64,000 bases of DNA from JAWWPG01 sp033850885 (GTDB taxonomy: Bacteria; Actinomycetota; Actinomycetes; Propionibacteriales; Nocardioidaceae). Both the position numbers and the translations under genes were made by a program. The stretch covers positions 98,651-162,650 of the forward strand of contig JAWWPG010000016.1 in the NCBI GenBank assembly GCA_033850885.1. Direction: 5' to 3'. The notes below the pieces were generated by a model that made no database searches, had not been told where the DNA came from, and saw only the letters and a list, made by a program, of their open reading frames with translations. Below, piece by piece: positions 51,374 through 64,000 of the stretch. The stretch's first letter is position 1, and every line of letters starts with the position of its first letter.

Positions 51374-51401
51374 GGGTCACCATCAGGAAGTTGCAGCTCA
51401 T
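51306..51401 (-). CDS. Candidate leaderless leader peptide of the erm-like gene
   Basis: A 31-codon ORF begins ATG at 51401, seven bases after a -10-like TAGTCT (51408-51413), and ends inside the erm-like gene (TGA at 51306-51308), overlapping its start in another frame. It begins MSCNFLMVTRVRGTARG. Arg-Val-Arg at residues 10-12 fits the Arg/Lys-x-Arg/Lys pattern at which macrolide-bound ribosomes stall in known erm leaders. No good -35 was found. The evidence is positional and motif-based only. Confidence 0.45.
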   Translation of the reverse strand: MSCNFLMVTRVRGTARGVRGLSTVLGMVSTH

Positions 51402-51478
51402 GGCAGCAGACTAGGCGCCGGTCGCCGTACCCCTCCACCGGTTTTCACCCGGTGACCACGCCCACGTCGGTCGAGAAA

Positions 51479-51550
51479 CCCCCGCGAATTGCGGGAAAGT
51501 CGCCCCTCGCACGACCCTCACAAGGTGCACTTTCCCGCAACTGACGGTGG
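51479..51550. repeat. REPIN-like inverted-arm element, copy 6
   Basis: The left arm is CCCGCGAATTGCGGG with AAAGTCGCCC. The right arm has the other tail type (GGTGCACTTTCCCGCAA) and a damaged outer stem (CTGACGG). It lies about eight bases after the tuf stop and may serve as its transcription end. Confidence 0.85.
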
Positions 51551-51558
51551 CGGTCAGG

Positions 51559-52752
<1,194 letters not shown>

Positions 52753-52811
52753 TTGGACTTCCTCCTAGGTTTATCGATATGACTTGTACGCCGGCGCAAC
52801 CCTATCCGGGG

Positions 52812-54914
52812 TTACTCTCCGCGGACCTTCTGGATGATCTCGTCGGCGACGCTCCGGGGAACCTCGGCGTACGAGTCGAACTGCATGGAGTACGAAGCGC
52901 GACCCTGGGTCTTCGACCGCAGGTCACCAACGTACCCAAACATCTCGGACAGGGGAACCAGCGAGCGGACCACCTTGGCACCGCCCGGGCCCTCCTCCAT
53001 GGCTTGGATGTGACCACGCCGGGAGTTGAGGTCGCCGATCACGTCGCCCATGTGCGCCTCGGGCGTGATGACCTCGACGGCCATCATCGGCTCGAGCAGG
53101 ACCGGGTCCGCGCGCCGCGCGGCGTCCTTGAACACCATCCGACCGGCCATCTTGAACGCCATCTCGGACGAGTCGACGTCGTGGTAGGCGCCGTCGCGCA
53201 GCGTGACCTTGATGTCGACCATCGGGTAGCCGGCGAGCACGCCGAACTCCATCGCCTCCTGAATGCCCTCGTCCACCGGCGGGATGAACTCGCGTGGGAT
53301 CCGGCCACCGGTCACGGCGTTGACGAACTCGTAACCGCCGTCGCCACCACCCGTGGGCTCCATGTCGATGACGACCTTGGCGTACTGGCCCGAACCACCG
53401 GTCTGCTTCTTGTGGACATAGTCCACCTTCTGCACGGCCCTGCGGATCGTCTCGCGGTACGCGACCTGGGGTTTGCCGACGTTCGCCTCGACGTGGAACT
53501 CACGACGCATCCGGTCGACCAACACCTCGAGGTGAAGCTCACCCATCCCGGCGATGATCGTCTGCCCGGTCTCGTCGTCGGTGCGGACCTGGAACGTCGG
53601 GTCCTCCTCCGACAGCCGCTGGATGGCGGTGCCGAGCTTTTCCTGGTCGCCCTTCGACCGCGGCTCGACGGCCACGTGGATCACCGGTGCCGGGAAGCTC
53701 ATCGACTCCAGCACGACGGGGTTCGTGATGTCGCACAGGGTCTCGCCCGTCGTGGTGTCCTTGAGACCCATCACGGCGACGATGTGCCCAGCGCTGACCG
53801 ACGCGATCTCCTCACGCTTGTTGGCGTGCATCTGGTAGATCTTGCCGATCCGCTCCTTGCGTCCCTTCGTGGGGTTGAGAACCGTCGTACCCGTGTCGAG
53901 TCGGCCGGAGTAGATGCGCAGATAAGTCAGCTTGCCGAGGTGAGGGTCTGCCATGATCTTGAACGCCAGCGCGGAGAAGGGCTCCTTCTCGTCGGGGTGG
54001 CGCTCGACGACGACGGACTCGTCCTTGATGTTGTGACCCTCTATCGCCCCGACGTCGAGGGGCGACGGCAGGTAGGAGATGACAGCGTCGAGCAGCGGCT
54101 GGACGCCCTTGTTCTTGAACGCGGTGCCGCAGAGCACGGGCGTCAGCTTGGCGGCGATCGTGGCGCGACGGATGGCAGCCTGCAATGCCTCGTTCGTGGG
54201 CTCCTCGCCCTCGAGATAGAGCTCCATCATCTCGTCGTCGGCCTCGGCGATCGTCTCGAGCAGCCGGTCACGCCACTCCCGCGCGGACTCGACGTGCGAC
54301 GCCGGGATCTCCTCGAGCTCGTAGTCGTCGCCCTTGGTGGTCTCGCCGCGCCAGGTCAGTGCGCGCATCGTGACCAGGTCGACGACGCCGATGAAGTCGG
54401 CCTCGGTGCCGATCGGGATCTGCATCACCAGTGGGATGGCGCCCAGCCGGGACTCGATCATCTCGACGCAGCGGTGGAACTCCGCGCCGGTGCGGTCGAG
54501 CTTGTTGACGAAGCACAGCCGCGGCACCTTGTAGCGGTCGGCTTGGCGCCAGACGGTCTCTGACTGCGGCTCGACGCCGGCGACGCCGTCGAACACGGCC
54601 ACCGCACCGTCTAGCACCCGCAGCGACCGCTCGACCTCGACGGTGAAGTCGACGTGCCCGGGCGTGTCGATGATGTTGATGGTGTGGTCTTTCCACGTGC
54701 AGGTCGTCGCCGCGGACGTGATCGTGATGCCACGCTCCTGCTCCTGCTCCATCCAGTCCATGGTCGCCGCGCCCTCGTGGACCTCGCCGATCTTGTAGTT
54801 GATGCCGGTGTAGAACAGGATGCGCTCGGTGGTCGTGGTCTTACCGGCATCGATGTGGGCCATGATGCCGATGTTGCGGACCTTGCTCAGGTCGGTTCTG
54901 ATGGCGGTAGCCAC
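52812..54914 (-). CDS. fusA: Elongation factor G
   Basis: The translocase GTPase, 700 residues. G1 AHIDAGKTTTTERILFYTG, switch II DTPGHVDFT, G4 NKLDRTGAEF, and domain V with VIGDLNSRRGHIQAMEEGPG. The ATG at 54914 begins ATAIRTDLSKVRNIGIMAHI. It follows rpsG after 214 bases, a long gap for this operon. Confidence 0.98.
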   Translation of the reverse strand: MATAIRTDLSKVRNIGIMAHIDAGKTTTTERILFYTGINYKIGEVHEGAATMDWMEQEQERGITITSAATTCTWKDHTINIIDTPGHVDFTVEVERSLRVLDGAVAVFDGVAGVEPQSETVWRQADRYKVPRLCFVNKLDRTGAEFHRCVEMIESRLGAIPLVMQIPIGTEADFIGVVDLVTMRALTWRGETTKGDDYELEEIPASHVESAREWRDRLLETIAEADDEMMELYLEGEEPTNEALQAAIRRATIAAKLTPVLCGTAFKNKGVQPLLDAVISYLPSPLDVGAIEGHNIKDESVVVERHPDEKEPFSALAFKIMADPHLGKLTYLRIYSGRLDTGTTVLNPTKGRKERIGKIYQMHANKREEIASVSAGHIVAVMGLKDTTTGETLCDITNPVVLESMSFPAPVIHVAVEPRSKGDQEKLGTAIQRLSEEDPTFQVRTDDETGQTIIAGMGELHLEVLVDRMRREFHVEANVGKPQVAYRETIRRAVQKVDYVHKKQTGGSGQYAKVVIDMEPTGGGDGGYEFVNAVTGGRIPREFIPPVDEGIQEAMEFGVLAGYPMVDIKVTLRDGAYHDVDSSEMAFKMAGRMVFKDAARRADPVLLEPMMAVEVITPEAHMGDVIGDLNSRRGHIQAMEEGPGGAKVVRSLVPLSEMFGYVGDLRSKTQGRASYSMQFDSYAEVPRSVADEIIQKVRGE

Positions 54915-55040
54915 GGTATGCGCTTCCTCAAGTAAGTCGGGTCAGTATCTTCTTATGGTTTAACAGTCAACCGTTCCGGTGTATGCCCGGGTACGGCGTT
55001 CCGGCGGCCCCAAGTTTGGCACCCTCGCTCCCACCGCCCT

Positions 55041-55066
55041 ACCACGCCAGGTCCGGCCGGCGTGGT
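55041..55066. other. Hairpin in the rpsG-fusA gap
   Basis: ACCACGCC and GGCGTGGT form an 8-base stem with a 10-base loop. It lies in the middle of the 214-base gap (54915-55128), which has no gene. It could be a processing or attenuation site, or a terminator that splits the operon. Confidence 0.4.
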
Positions 55067-55128
55067 GACACAGGGAGCCTAGACAGCCAAGCGACCTGCG
55101 CCCGGGCCACGGGTTGGCGCCCGACCCG

Positions 55129-55598
55129 TCACCAGCGGTAGTGGGCGAACGCCTTGTTCGACTCGGCCATCTTGTGGGTGTCCTCCCGGCGCTTCACGGC
55201 GGCGCCCAGACCGTTCGAGGCGTCGAGCAGCTCGTTCATCAGGCGCTGCGACATCGTCTTCTCGCGACGAGCCTGGGAGTACTGGACGAGCCAGCGCAGG
55301 GCGAGCGTCGTGGAACGACTGGCCCGCACCTCGATCGGCACCTGGTACGTCGCACCGCCCACCCGGCGACTGCGCACCTCGAGCGTCGGCTTGACGTTGT
55401 CGAGGGCGCGCTTGAGCGTGACGACCGGGTCGGTGCCGCTCTTCTCACGACAGCCCTCGAGCGCCGTGTGCACAATCCGCTCTGCGACCTGCTTCTTCCC
55501 GTCAACGAGAACCTTGTTGATGAGCTGCGTCACGAGCGGGCTGCCGTAGACCGGGTCGATCTCGACGGGCCGCTTCGCTGCTGGGCCCTTGCGCGGCA

Positions 55599-55599
<1 letters not shown>
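55129..55599 (-). CDS. rpsG: 30S ribosomal protein S7
   Basis: A 156-residue primary assembly protein of the 30S head. It starts PRKGPAAKRPVEIDPVYGSP and has LNKVLVDGKKQ-like INKVLVDGKKQVAERIVHTA and YQVPIEVRASRSTTLALRWL. The ATG at 55599 overlaps the rpsL stop by one base. Confidence 0.97.
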
Positions 55600-55973
<374 letters not shown>

Positions 55974-56189
55974 CGCGAGTTGTCTCTTTCCTGTCGGTAA
56001 CGCTTCTGTCGTTGCGTGGGGTGGAACATGTCCGTTCCACCCCCATCCCGACACGCGCGAACTACAGCCGCGGAACAGGAATCCGGGTGGATGCGGTACT
56101 GGCCTCGCGGCCGGGTGATCCGCCCCGAGGGCGGGCGCGAACCAGCGTGGCACACGAGAGAGCCTGAATGTCCCCAGGCACGAACTGCA

Positions 56190-56218
56190 ACTTTACCGGC
56201 TGGCCAGGGCCCGGTCAA
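56190..56218 (-). promoter_or_regulatory. Predicted promoter of the str operon
   Basis: On the minus strand TTGACC (56213-56218) and TAAAGT (56190-56195) are 17 bases apart, giving an rpsL leader of about 210 bases. It shares TTTTGACC and CCAGCCGGTAA with the rplM promoter. Confidence 0.7.
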
Positions 56219-56248
56219 AATCGCGTTTGCCGGGGCCGAGGCGCGTTG

Positions 56249-56773
56249 TCAGGCGTCGGGGCCCTGCTCCCGCACCGTGTGGACCTGGTCCATCGCCGAC
56301 CGCAGGTCGGACAGCCACTCGTCGCTGTGCTTGTTCACGAGCTTCACGCACCACTGGAGGGCGTGCGAGCGGGACCGGGCCACCCCGGCCTCGACGAGCG
56401 TGTCGAGGACCTGCCGCTCCGGCTGGCGCAGTCGCGTCATCACCGGGACCGCGATGTGGGTGAACAGCGCGGCCCGGTCGCCGACCGTGGCGCCCCAGGA
56501 CACCTTGCGTTCGAAGCGACGCTCCGCCTCCTGGGCGATCGCGATCCGGGCCTCCCGGGTCTCCTCACGCCAGCCGGAGATCTTCCCGGCCGCCGCCTCT
56601 GCCACTGCCGACTCGTCGGCGCCCTCCTCGAGCTCGGGAGCCGGCACCTGGATCCGGACGACGATCTCCTCCCTGTCGACGGAGATGTCGGGGCTGGTCG
56701 CCGTCCACTCGCTGGGGAGCCGACCGGCGAACCAGGCCTTGATGTCGTTGGTTGTCTGCTGAGATGTAATCAT
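56249..56773 (-). CDS. Small actinobacterial protein of unknown function
   Basis: A 174-residue, mostly helical, acidic protein beginning MITSQQTTNDIKAWFAGRLP. The middle has a charged stretch RIQVPAPELEEGADESAVAE, and the C-terminal third (FTHIAVPVMTRLRQPERQVL then SRSHALQWCVKLV) may be a ribbon-helix-helix-like or helical domain. TAATGT lies exactly seven bases before the ATG, which points to a leaderless transcript. I do not recognise the family; no signal peptide or membrane segment is seen. Confidence 0.7.
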   Translation of the reverse strand: MITSQQTTNDIKAWFAGRLPSEWTATSPDISVDREEIVVRIQVPAPELEEGADESAVAEAAAGKISGWREETREARIAIAQEAERRFERKVSWGATVGDRAALFTHIAVPVMTRLRQPERQVLDTLVEAGVARSRSHALQWCVKLVNKHSDEWLSDLRSAMDQVHTVREQGPDA

Positions 56774-56888
56774 GTAATCAACATTACCCAACGACTCAAG
56801 GCGCCAGGCTCCGGGTCCCCGGAAAGCCTCACTACTCGGGATGGGTCGCAGCCCCGGACAGAACCCGGAACCGGGCTAGGCTCGGGCC

Positions 56889-57338
56889 GTGGTCGCGCAG
56901 ACGTTCACCGCAGTCATCGAAGCGGCGCCCCGTGGGGGCTCGCTCATCCCCATTCCGGCCCACGTCCTGGCCGGCCTCGACGGTGGCAGTCGGTTCCGGG
57001 TGACCGGCACCCTGGACGGCGTCCCGTTCGAGAGCTCGACGATGCCGATGGGCGAAGGCAGGGTCTGTCTCGGCGTGCACAAGGCGACTCGCGAGTCGGC
57101 GGGCGTCGCCATCGGCGATGAGGTCGAGGTGCGCCTGGAGCGCGACAACCGTCCGCGCGAGGTCGCCGTGCCGGATGACCTCGCCGCCGCGCTGGCCGGC
57201 GACGCGGAGGCCGAGGCCGCCTTCGAGGGTCTCGCGTTCACCCACCGGCGCGAGTACGTCGAGTGGATCACCAGCGCGAAGCGAGACGAGACCCGCGCCC
57301 GGCGCATCAACGAGACCCTGGTCCGGGTCCGCAGCTGA
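56889..57338 (+). CDS. DUF1905 / YdeI-OmpD-type small protein
   Basis: A 149-residue protein. The N-terminal beta-rich DUF1905 domain (FTAVIEAAPRGGSLIPIPAH then GSRFRVTGTLDGVPFESS) is followed by a YdeI-like tail: PREVAVPDDLAAALAGDAEA, FEGLAFTHRREYVEWITSAK and ETRARRINETL. These are known from bacteriocin-protection-type proteins, but the biochemical role is unclear. The GTG at 56889 is seven bases after TAGGCT and again looks leaderless, with CGGACA 16 bases before that hexamer. Confidence 0.85.
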   Translation: MVAQTFTAVIEAAPRGGSLIPIPAHVLAGLDGGSRFRVTGTLDGVPFESSTMPMGEGRVCLGVHKATRESAGVAIGDEVEVRLERDNRPREVAVPDDLAAALAGDAEAEAAFEGLAFTHRREYVEWITSAKRDETRARRINETLVRVRS

Positions 57339-57413
57339 CTCGGAGCCGCCATTCCGGCTCCGACGTCGCCAGCAGCGGGAGCACACAGGGCGGCCGGAGC
57401 GGAGGAGAAGGGT

Positions 57414-58559
57414 TCAGCCGAGCAGCCCGGACAGTGCATCGGCAGCCTCGTCGACAGCCCACTCCATGGTCGCGGCTCCCACCGTGAGCTCGGTCCACGA
57501 CGTACCCGGCATCTCACCCGGCTGGACCGGCTGAAGCAATGCCACGCGGTCGCGCTCGAGGGTCGTCAGGATTCTCTCGTTGACAGCATCAGCCGGCTGC
57601 TCGAAGTACACCCGGTAGGCGTTGGTGTGTGGCGGCTGGGGAAGCACCCGCACCCCCCGGCTCTCGAGCGCCGCCGCCAGCTCGATTGCCCGGCGGTGGA
57701 ACTCGCCCATCCGCGGAAGCAGCAGACGGAGCCCCCGGAGGCCGGCAAGGGCATATGGGAGCATGGAGAACAGGGTCCCGCCGTGTCTGGTCCGCCACCG
57801 GCGCGCTTCGTCGACCACGTCGTCATGGCCGGCCACGACAGCCCCGGCGAACCCACCCAGGCCCTTGTAGAAGGACACGTAGACGCTGTCGGCAAGAGCA
57901 GCGATCTCCTCGAGGGAGTGCCCGAGGTGGGGTTGCGACTCCCAGAGCCGAGCTCCGTCGAAATGCACCGGTACGCCGCGTTTACGCGCCGCCGCCGAGA
58001 ACTCGCCGAGCTGCTGCCAGCTGGGCAGCAGGTAGCCGGCGTCCCGCAGCGGCAGCTCCAGCAGCACCGCGCCGAGCCGGCCCGGGATAGCCTCGAGGTC
58101 CGCCACGGTCGGGACGGCCGGCCCCGTGGTGAGACGCTCGTACTGGAAGCCGTTGAGCAGCTGCGGGCCATCCAGCTCGTGGCTCAACAGGTGGGAGAGT
58201 GCCGGGACTGCGATCCGCTTGCACGCCTGGCGGTCGGTCCACACCCTGAGCACGGACTGCTGCGCCATGATGCCGCTGGGGAACATGGCGGCCGCGGGCT
58301 TGCCGAGCAGCGCCGCAACCCTGGCCTCGAGGGCGTCGACCGGGCCGCGGGTGGCGTAGCGGTCCCACTCGTCGGGGTCGTCGAGCTGCGCCGCCTCGTC
58401 GGCGGCCTCACGCATCGCCTCGGATGGCGAGCGAAGCCTCGAGCCCGGAAGCCACCGCGTCGCATTGGGCAGCGCCGCTCGGAAGCGTTCCTGGATCGCC
58501 GGCGGCGGCGCGTTCTCGGTAACAGGCTCGGACCCGGTCGCGTCGGGGGCCTCGGTCAC
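57414..58559 (-). CDS. PLP-dependent beta-eliminating lyase / threonine aldolase family
   Basis: A 381-residue fold-type I enzyme. VPVHFDGARLWESQPHLGHS contains the Asp that binds the PLP ring nitrogen, and SVYVSFYKGLGGFAGAVVAG has the Schiff-base Lys. This pattern is that of L-threonine aldolases and related lyases, which cleave L-threonine to glycine and acetaldehyde. Substrate preference cannot be fixed. The first 30 residues are an extension. It lies downstream of rpoC on the same strand, with repeat copy 7 in between. Confidence 0.88.
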   Translation of the reverse strand: MTEAPDATGSEPVTENAPPPAIQERFRAALPNATRWLPGSRLRSPSEAMREAADEAAQLDDPDEWDRYATRGPVDALEARVAALLGKPAAAMFPSGIMAQQSVLRVWTDRQACKRIAVPALSHLLSHELDGPQLLNGFQYERLTTGPAVPTVADLEAIPGRLGAVLLELPLRDAGYLLPSWQQLGEFSAAARKRGVPVHFDGARLWESQPHLGHSLEEIAALADSVYVSFYKGLGGFAGAVVAGHDDVVDEARRWRTRHGGTLFSMLPYALAGLRGLRLLLPRMGEFHRRAIELAAALESRGVRVLPQPPHTNAYRVYFEQPADAVNERILTTLERDRVALLQPVQPGEMPGTSWTELTVGAATMEWAVDEAADALSGLLG

Positions 58560-58580
58560 CGCTGAATCCTCTCACCCAAC

Positions 58581-58650
58581 CCCCCGCGAATTGCGGGAAA
58601 GTGCACCGCGGGAGGACCCCCGGAGGGGCGACTTTCCCGCAATTCGCGGT
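58581..58650. repeat. REPIN-like inverted-arm element, copy 7
   Basis: The left arm is CCCGCGAATTGCGGG with AAAGTGCACC. The right arm has the other tail type, GGCGACTTTCCCGCAATTCG. The element lies 14 bases after the rpoC stop and 21 bases before the lyase start. Confidence 0.88.
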
Positions 58651-58664
58651 AAGGGTGACCAGGC

Positions 58665-62540
<3,876 letters not shown>

Positions 62541-62630
62541 GACATGTCCTTAGTTAGATGCTGTCTTCGTCTTGTGTTGCTTTTGGTGGATCTGATGAGG
62601 GTCGGGGGTCCGAGGCGGCGAGAGCCCAAC

Positions 62631-64000
<1,370 letters not shown>

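Noticed and set aside
51109..51438. Longer minus-strand ORF starting at 51438 across the erm start, considered as an alternative gene.
   Set aside because: It is in the leader-peptide reading region but continues in a frame without family similarity; only the short leaderless ORF has a promoter-compatible start.
52753..52811. Gap between fusA and tuf considered for a tRNA or separate tuf promoter.
   Set aside because: Too short for a tRNA, and no clear -35/-10 pair was found.
54915..55128. Long gap in the str operon considered for a small RNA gene.
   Set aside because: Only one 8-base hairpin is visible and there is no promoter; it was listed only as a hairpin.

Overview
The window is high-GC actinobacterial chromosome. 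Support for this comes from the frequent GTG/TTG starts, the strong G/C third-position bias, the many candidate leaderless genes, the Zn-type S14, the short Erm(37)-like methyltransferase and the SigE-type sigma-like protein. A member of the Propionibacteriales (Nocardioides-like) is my best guess, but that is inference from style and not from a marker comparison.

The backbone is the str-S10-spc-alpha ribosomal super-cluster, all on the minus strand and so read from right to left: rpoB (cut by the right edge), rpoC, rpsL, rpsG, fusA, tuf, then rpsJ-rplC-rplD-rplW-rplB-rpsS-rplV-rpsC-rplP-rpmC-rpsQ, rplN-rplX-rplE-rpsN-rpsH-rplF-rplR-rpsE-rpmD-rplO, secY-adk-map, infA-rpmJ-rpsM-rpsK-rpsD-rpoA-rplQ, then truA, and finally rplM-rpsI-glmM. 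Ribosomal genes are packed with 1-4 base stop/start overlaps at many joins.

Accessory genes sit at the joints between these operons. Between rpoC and rpsL lie a beta-eliminating lyase, a YdeI-like protein and an unknown protein. Between tuf and rpsJ lie an Erm(37)-like rRNA methylase with a candidate leader peptide, a phospholipase D-type protein, a three-gene ABC-2 exporter, two unknown proteins and a thpR gene broken by one in-frame amber codon. Between map and infA lie a DUF2630 protein, a large FAD/Fe-S D-lactate dehydrogenase-type enzyme and a SAM methyltransferase. Between rplQ and rplM lies about 20 kb holding citrate synthase, a GH43-like hydrolase, a MarR-MFS-MarR efflux unit, an ABC-F protein, LuxR, WYL and Cys-rich ArsR-type regulators, a sigma-like membrane protein, truA, folE, a ferredoxin-reductase-type flavoprotein and others.

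The most unusual structure is a family of seven dispersed elements of about 70 bp. Each is a pair of inverted arms built on the hairpin CCCGCGAATTGCGGG followed by AAAGTGCACC or AAAGTCGCCC, which resembles a REPIN. All lie at gene boundaries. Two bracket the methyltransferase and supply its start and stop codons and the stop of its upstream neighbour; two others bracket the broken thpR. A second palindrome family (TGGGTGGTGCACCACCCA) occurs as one inverted pair near 16 kb. Other points of interest are an erm leader ORF with an Arg-Val-Arg motif, an L4 protein carrying an extra C-terminal domain, in-frame minisatellites in three coding regions, and paired MarR operators over a leaderless start. 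No tRNA, rRNA, CRISPR array, insertion sequence or prophage was recognised.
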